Shown one piece after another: positions 7,379 to 16,308 of a stretch of DNA of 45,014 bases. The notes below the pieces were generated by a model. It searched no databases. It saw only the letters and a program-made list of their open reading frames with translations, and was not told where the DNA came from. How positions within the stretch are numbered: the stretch's first letter is position 1; every line of letters starts with the position of its first letter. The stretch covers positions 1 through 45,014 of the forward strand of contig PWKN01000214.1 of NCBI GenBank assembly GCA_003559735.1, read 5' to 3'. The position numbers were made by a program, and so were the translations under genes. Source of the DNA: Bacteroidales bacterium. GTDB taxonomy: Bacteria; Bacteroidota; Bacteroidia; Bacteroidales; UBA7960.

Positions 7379-8542
7379 TCAGGCACCGTTAACGGCTGCC
7401 TGCGTACGTTCTTCTTCTTTTTCTTCTTCAATTTTCCGGCTCACGCTCAGTATGATCCCGATAGACAAACTGGTGAACCACAATGAGGTACCTCCCATGC
7501 TTACGAGTGGCAATTGCTGGCCGGTGACCGGCACCAGGTTAACTGCCACAGCCATGTTGATCAGGGCCTGAAACACGAGACTGAAACTGAGTCCTGCTGC
7601 AAGCAGCGCCCCGAACGTGCCCGGACTTTTATGGGCGATGCTGATCCCGCGATGCAACAGTATCAAATAGAACAGCAATACCACAAACCCACCCACCAGT
7701 CCGTATTCTTCAATAATGATTGCATAAATAAAATCAGAATAGGCCTGGGGGAGGAAATTGCGCTGGGTGGAATTGCCGGGGAGTTTTCCTATGATACCCC
7801 CCGTTGCGATTGCGATCTTTGCCTGGTCTGCCTGGTATGTATCGTTGCTTTCCTGGTCAAGGAAGGTGCTGACCCTGCTTTGCCAGGTATATACCCTGCC
7901 CGTTTGGGGTACACTGGCAATGATAACTATAAAGAGGGCTGTTCCGGCAATGGCCACTGCTGTCACTGCCATTATATACCTGAATTTAACCCTCCCTATA
8001 AACATCAGTATCATGCAGGTAATGAACAGCAGGGCCGCTGTTGAGAAATTGGCAGGGAAGATCAGTGCACATATCAATAACACCGGGATCACCATTGGAA
8101 CAAATGCTGAATGCAAGTCTTTAATCACTTCCTGTTTTCTTGTCAGCACCCTTGCCATGTACATGATCAATGCAAGCTTGGCAAAGTCGGAACTTTGAAA
8201 ACTGAGGTTGATCACAGGAAGGGTAATCCAACGGTGCGCTTCATGGATGGCAGTACCCCTTATGAGTGTGAACAACAGCAGGGGTACTGCAATAATAACA
8301 GCCAGTTGCGATATGCGCGAATAATATGTATAGCGTATCCTGTGTGCCGTGATCATTAACAGCAGACCGAATCCTGTGATGATGACGTGCTTGATCAGGT
8401 AGTATTCTGTATTTCCCTCCCTGAAACGGTAGGCTAGCGTGCCTGTCGAGCTGTAGACTGCCAGTATGGAGACAAGATACAGGAATATTACCACCAGCCA
8501 GATGGTTCGGTCCCCTTTTATGTTTCTCAGTATCTTTTGCAT
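7379..8542 (-). CDS. ftsW: Lipid II polymerase FtsW (SEDS family)
   Basis: FtsW is the septal peptidoglycan glycosyltransferase of the SEDS family, working with the class B penicillin-binding protein FtsI. The 387-residue product is almost entirely hydrophobic, with about ten membrane segments beginning at residue 14. It carries SEDS hallmarks: P-x-N-F-S in the middle, the Q-A-Y-S-D-F-I-Y-A-I-I-x-E-E-x-G loop, and the C-terminal N-x-x-x-x-x-x-L-x-P-V-T-G-Q-x-L-P segment followed by G-G-T-S. RodA is the alternative, but the dcw position supports FtsW. Confidence 0.95.
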   Translation of the reverse strand: MQKILRNIKGDRTIWLVVIFLYLVSILAVYSSTGTLAYRFREGNTEYYLIKHVIITGFGLLLMITAHRIRYTYYSRISQLAVIIAVPLLLFTLIRGTAIHEAHRWITLPVINLSFQSSDFAKLALIMYMARVLTRKQEVIKDLHSAFVPMVIPVLLICALIFPANFSTAALLFITCMILMFIGRVKFRYIMAVTAVAIAGTALFIVIIASVPQTGRVYTWQSRVSTFLDQESNDTYQADQAKIAIATGGIIGKLPGNSTQRNFLPQAYSDFIYAIIIEEYGLVGGFVVLLFYLILLHRGISIAHKSPGTFGALLAAGLSFSLVFQALINMAVAVNLVPVTGQQLPLVSMGGTSLWFTSLSIGIILSVSRKIEEEKEEERTQAAVNGA

Positions 8543-8555
8543 TTTTTCCTCCGGA

Positions 8556-9128
8556 TTACAAGTTCAGTACTGCCTCGACAAACCTGTTTCCCCTGTCGGC
8601 ATAGTCTTCAAACCTGTCAAAACTCGGACAGCCTGGCGAAAGCAGGACAACATCGTCTGCAACTCCCAGTTCATAAGCTGTCTCAACGGCCATCTGCATG
8701 TCTGTCGCCTCACATACCGGTTGGTGTGCATCCTTGAATGTGCTTTTAATATATGTATTGTCGGCACCAATGCAGATGATGGCCTTCACCTTTTGATGAA
8801 CCAGGTGCCTGACGACCCGGTAATTGGTATCATCATCCTGTCCGCCTGTGATCCATAGTACAGGTTTGCGCATTGTTTCAAGTGCATACCATACGGCATT
8901 GATATTGGTGGCCTTGCTGTCGTTGATGAAACGGATCCCCCTTATGGTGGCTACTTCTTCCAGCCGGTGTGCAACATCGGGAAAAATGCCCAGGCTCTCT
9001 TTGATCACTGTTTTGCGCATCCCTTCAACACGTGAGGTGATGGTATCCACCATGCCGCTGTATGCTTCGCTGCGATGTTTTATCGTGTTCATTGCGTATT
9101 GATTGTTTATGGTCCAGGCCTGTTTCAC
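8556..9128 (-). CDS. murD: C-terminal fragment of MurD (UDP-MurNAc-L-Ala--D-Glu ligase); N-terminal and ATPase domains absent
   Basis: Intact MurD is about 445 residues with three domains; this frame encodes only 190. What remains matches the end of the central domain and the whole C-terminal domain: H-R-L-E near residue 55, the NDSKATN nucleotide-contacting motif at about 70-76, WITGGQD, and the C-terminal SPGCPSFDRF segment. The UDP-binding N-terminal domain and the GTNGK-type ATP loop are missing, so it should not be active alone. There is no room for them upstream: the start is a GTG whose G is the last base of the mraY TAG stop (TAGTG, 9126-9130). MurD is essential, so a complete copy or the missing half must exist elsewhere, or the assembly has lost about 750 bp here. 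Confidence 0.85.
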   Translation of the reverse strand: MKQAWTINNQYAMNTIKHRSEAYSGMVDTITSRVEGMRKTVIKESLGIFPDVAHRLEEVATIRGIRFINDSKATNINAVWYALETMRKPVLWITGGQDDDTNYRVVRHLVHQKVKAIICIGADNTYIKSTFKDAHQPVCEATDMQMAVETAYELGVADDVVLLSPGCPSFDRFEDYADRGNRFVEAVLNL

Positions 9129-10384
9129 TACCTCAGTTTTAGGGTGATGACAGCAAAAACGGCCAGGATGATCCCCATTATGAAAAACCGTTGTACAATT
9201 TTTGCTTCGTGAAGCCCTTTCATTTGAAAATGGTGGTGCAGGGGTGCCATCCTGAATATGCGCCTGCCTTCTCCGAACCTTTTTTTTGTTATTTTAAACC
9301 ACGTCACCTGTATGATCACTGACAGGCTTTCTATGAAAAATATCCCACAAAGGATAGGTATGAGCAACTCTTTCCTGATGACGATGGCAAACACAGCGAT
9401 GATCCCACCCAGTGCCAGGCTCCCGGTGTCGCCCATAAACACCTGTGCGGGATAGGAGTTGTACCACAAAAATCCGATGCACGCCCCGGTGAATGCCGCA
9501 ATAAATATTACCAGCTCGCCGGTATTGGGAATATACATGATGTTCAGATAGTCGGCAAACACAACGTTGCCCGACACATAGGCCAGTATGCCCAGTGTTA
9601 CGCCAATAATGGCCGATGTCCCCGTAGCCAACCCATCCAGTCCGTCGGTAATGTTTGCCCCGTTCGACACCGCGGCTATGATCAGGATCACAACCGGGAT
9701 AAAGATCAAAAATGCCCATCGCTCATACCCTTTGCCTAAGAATGACAACAGGACGGAGTAGTCAAATTCATTGTCCTTTAGGAAAGGGATGGTGGTTTTT
9801 GTTGATTTTACTGACTCTACAGGGAAAGGTGAGTCGATCCTTGTAATGCCATCAAGTTCCAGGACCTCATCTGCACTGATAAACTCAAGCGGAATATCGG
9901 TCTTTTCCCTGATCACCACACCCGGGTGAAAATACAACGTTGTCCCGACAATGATGCCCAGGCTGATCTGCCCCAGTATCTTGAATTTTCCCTGTAACCC
10001 TTTCTTTTCCTTCCTGAACACTTTTATGTAATCGTCAATGAATCCGATGGCACCCAGCCACAGGGTAGACAAGAGCATCAGCAGCACGTATATGTTGTTT
10101 AGTCTGGCAAACAACAGTGCCGGGATGACGATTGCGGCCAGTATGATCAGGCCACCCATTGTTGGTGTACCTTTCTTGCTTTCCTGCCCTTCCAGTCCAA
10201 GCTCCCTGATCGGCTCTCCCACCTGTTGCTCGCGCAGGTAGCGAATAATTCTCCTGCCGGAGATCATCGTGATGAACAGGGAAAAGATCAAAGCCATTCC
10301 TGCCCTGAATGAAATGTATTGAAACACACCTGTTCCCGGAATGTCGAAATGCAGATCTAAAAACTCGATTAATGGGACTACCAT
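9128..10384 (-). CDS. mraY: Phospho-N-acetylmuramoyl-pentapeptide-transferase MraY
   Basis: MraY is the integral membrane enzyme that moves phospho-MurNAc-pentapeptide onto undecaprenyl phosphate to make lipid I. The 418-residue polytopic protein shows K-K-G-T-P-T-M-G-G (about 90-98), G-F-I-D-D-Y near residue 138, N-x-x-D-G-L-D-G-L (the catalytic Asp region), F-M-G-D-T-G-S-L and the cytoplasmic M-A-P-L-H-H-H-F motif. A loop of about 50 residues between the second and third motifs is typical of Bacteroidota MraY. Its stop codon overlaps the GTG of the truncated murD. Confidence 0.97.
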   Translation of the reverse strand: MVVPLIEFLDLHFDIPGTGVFQYISFRAGMALIFSLFITMISGRRIIRYLREQQVGEPIRELGLEGQESKKGTPTMGGLIILAAIVIPALLFARLNNIYVLLMLLSTLWLGAIGFIDDYIKVFRKEKKGLQGKFKILGQISLGIIVGTTLYFHPGVVIREKTDIPLEFISADEVLELDGITRIDSPFPVESVKSTKTTIPFLKDNEFDYSVLLSFLGKGYERWAFLIFIPVVILIIAAVSNGANITDGLDGLATGTSAIIGVTLGILAYVSGNVVFADYLNIMYIPNTGELVIFIAAFTGACIGFLWYNSYPAQVFMGDTGSLALGGIIAVFAIVIRKELLIPILCGIFFIESLSVIIQVTWFKITKKRFGEGRRIFRMAPLHHHFQMKGLHEAKIVQRFFIMGIILAVFAVITLKLR

Positions 10385-10467
10385 TTTATGTTGATTCTTT
10401 GTCGTTTCTCTGTTTTACACCAATGACCGGTCACCCAATCATGACTATCTGCTGTCTTTACCCGGTT

Positions 10468-11940
10468 TTACCTGTTTAACAGCTTCTGCAAGGTGGCCTT
10501 ATCGTCGAATGGATGCTTCACACCCTTTATCTCCTGGTATTTTTCATGCCCTTTCCCGGCAACCAGGATAATGTCACCTTCTGTTGCCATTACGCAGGCC
10601 ACATTAATGGCTTCGTCTCTTCTTACGATGCTGATATGCTTTGATTTTAGGGCAGGATTAATTTCCAGTCCGCTTTTCATGTCTTCAATGATCGCTTCAG
10701 GCTCTTCGTAACGCGGATTGTCGCTGGTAAAGATTACCTTGTCGCTGTAAGATGCGTCAATGGCTGCCATTGTACCGCGTTTCCCTTTGTCCCTGTTACC
10801 ACCGCATCCGACTACCGTGATCAGTCTTTCGTTGCCGGTTCTTACTTCCCTGATGTTTTGAAGAACGTTTTCCAGGGCATCAGGGGTATGCGCATAGTCA
10901 ACAATGCCAATCACATTGTTTTTGCCAATCATCAAGTCAAAACGTCCCTCGGGCGACCTGCAGCTGCTGATCCTGGTGAGCAGATCGTCAGGCCCGGCCC
11001 CAAGCATACATCCTGTTGCATAGACGGCAAGCACGTTGTATGCGTTGAATGTGCCGGTAAGCTTGCACCATACATCTTTTTTGTCGATCACCATATGCAT
11101 TCCGGAAAACCGGTTTTCCATGATTTTCCCCTTATAGTCTGCCATGGCTTTGAGGCTGTATGTTTTTTTGTCTGCCCTGGTGTTTTGCACCATGATGATG
11201 CCGTTTTTATCGTCGAGGTTGGTCAGGGCAAACGCTTTATCGTCCAGTGTATTAAAAAGCTTTTGCTTGCTTTTCAGGTATTCTTTGAAGCTTTTATGGT
11301 AATCGAGGTGGTCGTTCGACAGGTTGGTAAAGACCGCACCGGAAAACCTGATGCCCTCAGTGCGACCCTGGACCAGGGCGTGTGAGCTCACCTCCATAAA
11401 GGCATACCGGCAACCGGCGGAAACCATTTGCGACAGGTATTGGTTGGTGGTCAGCACATCTGGTGTTGTCAGGTCTGATCCGACTTGCTGGTCAGCAATG
11501 ATATTGCTGATGGTGGACAACATCCCGCAAGGGTGTCCCATCCGGGTAAACACTTCATACAGCATTCGCACGATGGTGGTCTTGCCGTTGGTTCCAGTTA
11601 CACCAATAAGTTGCAGTTTTCCGGAGGGATCATCATAATAGTTGGCGGCGATCGCTCCAAGGGCCTTCCTGGTGTCATCCACCCTGACGTAGGTGATGCC
11701 CTCAATCAGTTTTTCCGGCAGCACCTCACAAACGACTGCCCGGGCACCCGATGAGATGGCATGGTCAATATACTGATGTCCGTCGACAGTATACCCCTTT
11801 ATTGCCACAAACAATGAGCCCTCCGTCGTTTTACGGGAGTCACACACCACGTTACTGATGTCTGCGTGCGTTGAACCGGCCGTTTCGGTGATCCCTGCCT
11901 TATAGATCAGGTCAGCCAGCTTTTTTGTTGTATCTTTCAT
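10468..11940 (-). CDS. murE: UDP-MurNAc-tripeptide synthetase MurE, meso-diaminopimelate type
   Basis: MurE adds the third amino acid to the muropeptide precursor. The 490-residue protein has the ATP loop GTNGKTT (116-122), the lysine-containing central segment and, near the C-terminus, DNPR (407-410), which in the family marks recognition of meso-diaminopimelate rather than lysine. The V-A-G-K-G-H-E motif follows. Peptidoglycan in this organism should therefore be the A1gamma meso-DAP type. It sits between ftsI and mraY with an 83-nt spacer before mraY that holds a 10-bp palindrome (10424-10433). Confidence 0.97.
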   Translation of the reverse strand: MKDTTKKLADLIYKAGITETAGSTHADISNVVCDSRKTTEGSLFVAIKGYTVDGHQYIDHAISSGARAVVCEVLPEKLIEGITYVRVDDTRKALGAIAANYYDDPSGKLQLIGVTGTNGKTTIVRMLYEVFTRMGHPCGMLSTISNIIADQQVGSDLTTPDVLTTNQYLSQMVSAGCRYAFMEVSSHALVQGRTEGIRFSGAVFTNLSNDHLDYHKSFKEYLKSKQKLFNTLDDKAFALTNLDDKNGIIMVQNTRADKKTYSLKAMADYKGKIMENRFSGMHMVIDKKDVWCKLTGTFNAYNVLAVYATGCMLGAGPDDLLTRISSCRSPEGRFDLMIGKNNVIGIVDYAHTPDALENVLQNIREVRTGNERLITVVGCGGNRDKGKRGTMAAIDASYSDKVIFTSDNPRYEEPEAIIEDMKSGLEINPALKSKHISIVRRDEAINVACVMATEGDIILVAGKGHEKYQEIKGVKHPFDDKATLQKLLNR

Positions 11941-11964
11941 TATATGGTCTTTTTAAACCGGTCT

Positions 11965-14067
11965 TTAAGACAGCTTAATATCGATGATGCTCCCTTTCTG
12001 TATCCTGGTGCCGGGTGACAGGCTTTGGCTTTTCACAGTGCCCCTCCCGGAGAACCGCACCCTCAGTCCTGCATTTTCCAGCACATATACTGCGTCTCTC
12101 AGTCCCATTCCGATCACTTCCGGGACCAGGTTTTCGATGAACTCCCTTTTCCTGAACTCCGCGGTGCCCTCATTGACCCTTGCTTGTCCCCATTGAGGCA
12201 ACTCCTGCTCTATTGTCCCACCCATCAGTCCGGCATATATGGCATCTACGTCATCCAGCCACGCATTGCTGAACCTGGGTAAATGTGCCATTGATGGTTC
12301 AGTGACAGTTGGCCTGGGATTAAAGTATTGTGCTGCAAACAGTTGGTCTGCAATGTTTCTGAATACCGGGGCGGCCACCCGGTTACCGGTATAAGCACTT
12401 CCTGACGGATTGTGGATCATTACCAGGCAGCTGTATTTTGGCTGATCGGCGGGAAAATAACCAGCAAAGGAGGCCAGGTATTGTGTCCCCATTTGTGTTT
12501 GGTATCCCCTGTCTCTTTGCGCAACCTGTGCTGTTCCCGTTTTCCCCGCAATGGGGTAGGCTTCGGTATGAATATTTCTGGCAGTACCGCTTTCCACAAC
12601 ACTGGTCAGCATCTCCTGTGCAGCCCTGATTGTTGAGGGTGAGGCGACAGAGCGGTCGATCACTACTGGTGGAAAACGTTTTACAGTGATACCGGACGAT
12701 CTTATTTCGCTCACAAAAATTGGTCTCATCATGCGGCCATTGTTTGCAACCGCATTATAGAGGGTAAGGATCTGCAGTGGTGTCAGCGACACTTCATAGC
12801 CAATGGCCATCCATGGAAGGGATATCTTCGACCAGCCTGCTTCTCCTGCATTGCGGATCACAGGTTGTCCCTCACCAGAGATCTCCAGTCCGAGGGGCTC
12901 ATGCAGATGCAGGTCCCGGAGCCGGTCAACAAATTGTTGTGGTCTTTTTTCATAGGCATCATAAATGATCCTTGAAATCCCTACATTGGAGGAGAGGGCA
13001 AATGCCTCTCTGACCGTGATCGTACCATGTCCGGCCATGCTCGCATCGCTCATTCGCCTGTTGTGATAGATTACGTAGCCCTGACCCGTCTCTACCGAAT
13101 CACAGGTCTTCACATAGCCATCTTCGATGGCGGCGATCATTGAGGCCAGCTTGAAGGTGGAACCAGGTTCTGTGCTGTGGCCAACAGCAAAATTGTATGT
13201 TTCTTCGTACGTGTTGGTTTGCGGATTCAAGGCCAGGTTGGCAATGGCTTTCACCTGGCCTGTGGCTACCTCCATAACGACTGCAGTCCCAAATCCGGCC
13301 CTGTGCTCGTGTAACTGCTCGAGCAGTGCTTTCTCGGTAATATCCTGTATTTGTACGTTGATGGTGGTGACCATATCCATGCCGTTTTGCGGACGGATTT
13401 CATTCTGATCGCTCACAGGCATCCAGGCCCCGCCACTGATGCGTTGCATAAGCCTTTTGCCCTGGATCCCTTCAAGATAATCACGGTACCCACCCTCGAG
13501 TCCGACGTAAACGCCCTCCCTTTCATACCCGATGGTCCGGGCTGCAAGGTTTTTGTAGGGCATTTCACGACGCGAATGTTCAACAACGATCAGTCCGCCC
13601 CGAAACCTGCCCAGGCGAAACAGGGGGAGTGTCTGCAGCTTGTTCAGCTCTTCCCGGCTAACGTTGCGTTTCACCAGGTGGTAACGCTCCTGGTTTTCCC
13701 TGGCACGCATCAGGTCAGACCGGTAACGTGAGGTGCTCCGGTCACCAAACAGCCGTGAAAGACCAATTGCAAGGGAGTCAATATGGCTGTGAAACAACTC
13801 ATCGGAAACAACCTGGTTTCCCAAATCCATTCTTATTTCATAAACCGGAATGCTGGTAGCCAGCAGGGATCCATCATCGGCAAAAATATCACCCCTCACT
13901 GCATCAATACGTTCATAACGCATGATGGCCGTGCGCGACAACTCTTTCCAGTAGTCTCCTTCGACAAACTGAAGATAGGCAACCCTTCCAATGATCATGA
14001 GGCCAAACAGCACCATCATGAAATAGACCAGCCGCATTCTCCACAATATGTCGTTTTTCTTTTCCAC
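11965..14067 (-). CDS. ftsI: Septal penicillin-binding protein FtsI (class B PBP) with C-terminal PASTA domain
   Basis: FtsI is the transpeptidase that cross-links new septal peptidoglycan. The 700-residue product has an N-terminal membrane anchor (about 13-32), a dimerisation/pedestal domain with R-G-D-I (58-61), then the penicillin-binding domain with STFK (active Ser303), SSN (359-361) and KTG (509-511). The last 60 residues form a PASTA domain (P-E-V-I-G-M start, G-T-R-I-Q-K-G near the end), a feature of Bacteroidota FtsI that is absent from the E. coli protein. It follows ftsL and precedes murE, the usual order. Confidence 0.96.
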   Translation of the reverse strand: MEKKNDILWRMRLVYFMMVLFGLMIIGRVAYLQFVEGDYWKELSRTAIMRYERIDAVRGDIFADDGSLLATSIPVYEIRMDLGNQVVSDELFHSHIDSLAIGLSRLFGDRSTSRYRSDLMRARENQERYHLVKRNVSREELNKLQTLPLFRLGRFRGGLIVVEHSRREMPYKNLAARTIGYEREGVYVGLEGGYRDYLEGIQGKRLMQRISGGAWMPVSDQNEIRPQNGMDMVTTINVQIQDITEKALLEQLHEHRAGFGTAVVMEVATGQVKAIANLALNPQTNTYEETYNFAVGHSTEPGSTFKLASMIAAIEDGYVKTCDSVETGQGYVIYHNRRMSDASMAGHGTITVREAFALSSNVGISRIIYDAYEKRPQQFVDRLRDLHLHEPLGLEISGEGQPVIRNAGEAGWSKISLPWMAIGYEVSLTPLQILTLYNAVANNGRMMRPIFVSEIRSSGITVKRFPPVVIDRSVASPSTIRAAQEMLTSVVESGTARNIHTEAYPIAGKTGTAQVAQRDRGYQTQMGTQYLASFAGYFPADQPKYSCLVMIHNPSGSAYTGNRVAAPVFRNIADQLFAAQYFNPRPTVTEPSMAHLPRFSNAWLDDVDAIYAGLMGGTIEQELPQWGQARVNEGTAEFRKREFIENLVPEVIGMGLRDAVYVLENAGLRVRFSGRGTVKSQSLSPGTRIQKGSIIDIKLS

Positions 14068-14107
14068 GCTGTTTTAATAGATCGTTACACAGGTTGTATA
14101 TGGTTTT

Positions 14108-14476
14108 TCATTGGGATCCTGAATATAATGTCACCGGTGGTCCGGCTGACTGAATAAAACCCTTTCCTTCAAGCTGCCGGGCGAGTTCCGATTGCTTTGT
14201 CATAAACATGTATTCCGACTTTGTTTCAATGTATCTGATCCGCCATTCGGTCATTTCTCTTTGGAGCCGGTCGGCCTCTCTCGCCTTCTTTTCGGCGTAA
14301 TAGGTATTGAAGATCAGGAACAGTGACAGTCCGGATAAGTACAGTATGAATGGAATTGCAGACGAAGGGGTGTTCCTTGTCAGCAGGCTGCCATCGAGCA
14401 TGCCGGTAAAAAACCGGCCCCATACGCGACTGCGAAACGCAGACGGTTTTGTTTTCTTATACTCGTTATGTGTCAT
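14108..14476 (-). CDS. ftsL: FtsL-like cell division protein
   Basis: The 122-residue protein has a basic cytoplasmic tail, one membrane segment (about 42-59) and a heptad-like charged helix after it (about 60-105). This is the FtsL/FtsB topology; these proteins form a periplasmic coiled coil that recruits and activates FtsW-FtsI. Sequence identity in this family is low, so the call rests on topology, size and location between rsmH and ftsI. The ATG overlaps the rsmH stop (ATGA at 14473-14476). The 45-residue N-terminal tail is longer than in E. coli. Confidence 0.85.
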   Translation of the reverse strand: MTHNEYKKTKPSAFRSRVWGRFFTGMLDGSLLTRNTPSSAIPFILYLSGLSLFLIFNTYYAEKKAREADRLQREMTEWRIRYIETKSEYMFMTKQSELARQLEGKGFIQSAGPPVTLYSGSQ

Positions 14477-15384
14477 ACTGACATCCGTTTTTTTTCTGCT
14501 ATCCTCAATCTTGCACTACGGGCTCTTGGATTATCCTTTATCTCAGCCTCGCTTGCTGTCTGTAACCTTGAAACCGGATCAAACGGCCGCAACAGCTTTC
14601 CGTAAAAATCCTTTCTTTGCTTTCCCTCTATATTGCCCGACCTCATATAGTTCTTCACCATTCTGTCTTCCAGCGAGTGGTATGATATGATCACCAGTCT
14701 GCCCCCATCCTTTAGTATCGCCTGGCTGTTTACCAGGAGCTGCCTGAGTGCTTCCATTTCTGCATTTATTTCAATGCGCAAAGCCTGAAAAACCTGTGCC
14801 AGGAATTTATTTTCCCTCCCTTTCATGGCCAGCGGCTTGATTAATGCGGCCAGTTGTGATGTTGTTTCCAGCACTTTTTCTTTGCGGTGTCCAGCGATGG
14901 AGGCAGCGATTTTTCGGCTGTTCGGAAGTTCTCCATACAACCGGAACATGGTGGCCAGCTTCTCCTCATCATACCTGTTAACGACATCCTTTGCCGTGGT
15001 GGCCGACAGGGTGTTCATGCGCATGTCGAGCGGTCCGTCAAAGCGTGAGGAAAAACCCCTGGATGCCGTGTCGAACTGATGCGAAGAGACCCCCAGGTCT
15101 GCCAGGATCCCATCGGCCGGCAGCTTGCCATACAACTTCAGGAAATTTTTCATATACCTGAAGTTGTGGTTCAGGAAAAGGATCCTGTCATCGCGCGGGA
15201 CATTGCCTGCGGCATCCTTGTCCTGGTCAAAGGCAACCAGTTGTCCGTCGCCTAAACGTTCAAGTATGGCCCGTGAGTGGCTCCCGCCACCAAAGGTAGC
15301 ATCAACATATAGTCCGCCAGGGATCACCTTCAGTCCATCTACCGCTTCCTGTAACAAAACCGGACGATGATAGCTATTCTTCAT
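14473..15384 (-). CDS. rsmH: 16S rRNA (cytosine1402-N4)-methyltransferase RsmH (MraW)
   Basis: RsmH uses SAM to methylate C1402 in the P site of 16S rRNA. The product shows the family start H-x-P-V-L-L-x-E, the SAM loop VDATFGGGSHS, D-L-G-V-S-S-x-Q-F-D, G-P-L-D-M-R-M and, late in the chain, I-S-Y-H-S-L-E-D-R. An upstream in-frame ATG at 15444 would add 20 residues unlike the family. The ATG at 15384 is preferred because the protein then begins like its homologues and an AAGGGGGG tract lies 5 nt before it. With this start (303 residues) it overlaps mraZ by 11 nt. Confidence 0.95.
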   Translation of the reverse strand: MKNSYHRPVLLQEAVDGLKVIPGGLYVDATFGGGSHSRAILERLGDGQLVAFDQDKDAAGNVPRDDRILFLNHNFRYMKNFLKLYGKLPADGILADLGVSSHQFDTASRGFSSRFDGPLDMRMNTLSATTAKDVVNRYDEEKLATMFRLYGELPNSRKIAASIAGHRKEKVLETTSQLAALIKPLAMKGRENKFLAQVFQALRIEINAEMEALRQLLVNSQAILKDGGRLVIISYHSLEDRMVKNYMRSGNIEGKQRKDFYGKLLRPFDPVSRLQTASEAEIKDNPRARSARLRIAEKKRMSV

Positions 15385-15847
15385 CTGCACCCCCCTTGCT
15401 GTTGATCTTGCCCATGACCTCCTCTGCCAGCACGGAAAAGTCATCTGGTTCGTCAGCCATCATCTGTTCATAAGACTCCCTGCCCCATATCTCAACACGT
15501 TTGCCATATGCAAAAAGAACGATATCTTTGTCAATGCCTCCGTATTCGATCAGCGCCTTTGGCAACAGGAGCCTTCCGGCTCCGTCAACCCTGATCTCGG
15601 TGGCCCCGCGAAAGAAATAACGCAAGAAATCGCGGTTTTTTTTGTTGTACAGATTTAAGGAATTGACCTCGTGTGATATTTTTTGCCATTCACTATGGGG
15701 AAAAAGTGTAAGGTTGCCTTCAAAGCCCCGGTTCACGACAAAACGCTCCTGGTCACCCTCCTCCAGCTGTTTTCTTATGCCGGAGGGCAACATGAACCGG
15801 CCCTTTGTGTCGAGCTTACATTCAAATTCACCCAGTAAATAGGTCAT
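15374..15847 (-). CDS. mraZ: Transcriptional regulator MraZ
   Basis: MraZ is a DNA-binding protein of the AbrB/SpoVT fold that usually represses the dcw operon it heads. The product has two tandem MraZ repeats: one near the start with D-x-K-G-R-F-x-L-P (about 13-21) and one in the second half with D-x-A-G-R-L-L-L-P. The ATG at 15847 is chosen because the preceding 14 in-frame codons are not family-like and the chain then opens in the typical M-x-x-L-L-G-E-F way. Three direct repeats typical of MraZ targets lie 34-63 nt upstream, so autoregulation is likely. It overlaps rsmH by 11 nt. Confidence 0.95.
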   Translation of the reverse strand: MTYLLGEFECKLDTKGRFMLPSGIRKQLEEGDQERFVVNRGFEGNLTLFPHSEWQKISHEVNSLNLYNKKNRDFLRYFFRGATEIRVDGAGRLLLPKALIEYGGIDKDIVLFAYGKRVEIWGRESYEQMMADEPDDFSVLAEEVMGKINSKGGADEE

Positions 15848-15866
15848 TGCTTTTGGTTTTAATGTG

Positions 15867-15874
15867 TAAATATA
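15867..15874 (-). promoter_or_regulatory. Possible -7 element of the mraZ/dcw promoter
   Basis: On the minus strand TATATTTA matches the Bacteroidota -7 consensus TAnnTTTG at all but the last base. No clear -33 TTTG lies 19 nt upstream; that position is occupied by the GTGGTAAAA repeats. A regulator bound there would block the promoter. Confidence 0.4.
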
Positions 15875-15880
15875 CAATAG

Positions 15881-15910
15881 TTTTACCACTTTTTACCACT
15901 TTTTACCACA
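15881..15910 (-). promoter_or_regulatory. MraZ operator: three 10-bp direct repeats
   Basis: Three exact-register 10-bp units occur at 15901-15910, 15891-15900 and 15881-15890, reading (T/A)GTGGTAAAA on the minus strand. MraZ proteins bind clusters of short direct repeats spaced one helical turn apart upstream of mraZ (TGGGN-type in E. coli, AAAGTG-type in mollicutes). The location directly upstream of the -7-like element fits a repressor site. I inferred the site from repeats and position; binding is not shown. Confidence 0.8.
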
Positions 15911-16081
15911 TTGTTGATAACTTTTTTTGTGGGATCAGGGTAAAACAGCAGACGTGATTATTGCAAGTAACAGTAAACCAGGAAATAACAATATTTTCTG
16001 CGCGATATGTGATTTGGTAAAGAGTAGCGCTGCGGAAGGCTGTTTTTTTGACCTGTATAATTCACGTTTTTAATTTTTTGA

Positions 16082-16089
16082 TACTTTTG
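16082..16089 (+). promoter_or_regulatory. Possible -7 element for the glsA-glsB operon
   Basis: TACTTTTG matches TAnnTTTG exactly. No TTTG or TTG is found at the expected 18-20 nt upstream, so support is limited. Transcription from here would give a leader of about 240 nt before the ATG at 16336. Confidence 0.3.
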
Positions 16090-16244
16090 TGAGGTGCTGT
16101 GTGTATTTCGACCTCTGGCAGCCGCAGATCATGATAATGTTTGCGTTTGATGTCGCATGGCACAGACCTTACCGGAACAATTTTAAAAGACCTTGCGTCG
16201 TTTAGGGTTTTAGCGGAGCAGGTTAATGATTCTGTACAAACGGA

Positions 16245-16308
16245 GGTTGTTTTGGTTCCCGGGAAAAACTAACTGTGGCAATGGGTGTTGCCTTACCGGG
16301 GAACAACC
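16245..16308 (+). other. Foldable leader segment upstream of the GlsA-like gene
   Basis: GGTTG (16245-16249) pairs with CAACC (16304-16308). After a 6-nt bulge TTCCC and GG (16256-16262) pair with CC and GGGAA (16296-16303), with one extra G on the 3' side. Inside, GGCAA (16277-16281) and TTGCC (16288-16292) form a separate hairpin with a TGGGTG loop. The structure ends 27 nt before the ATG. Its role is unknown and it may be fortuitous. Confidence 0.35.

Noticed and set aside
8556-9128. murD broken by a simple frameshift
   Set aside because: A frameshift would leave the N-terminal half in another frame upstream, but mraY ends exactly at the fragment start, so no such sequence exists locally.
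10424-10433. Palindrome TGACCGGTCA between murE and mraY as an operator
   Set aside because: A 10-bp palindrome is expected by chance at this scale, and there is no promoter element beside it.
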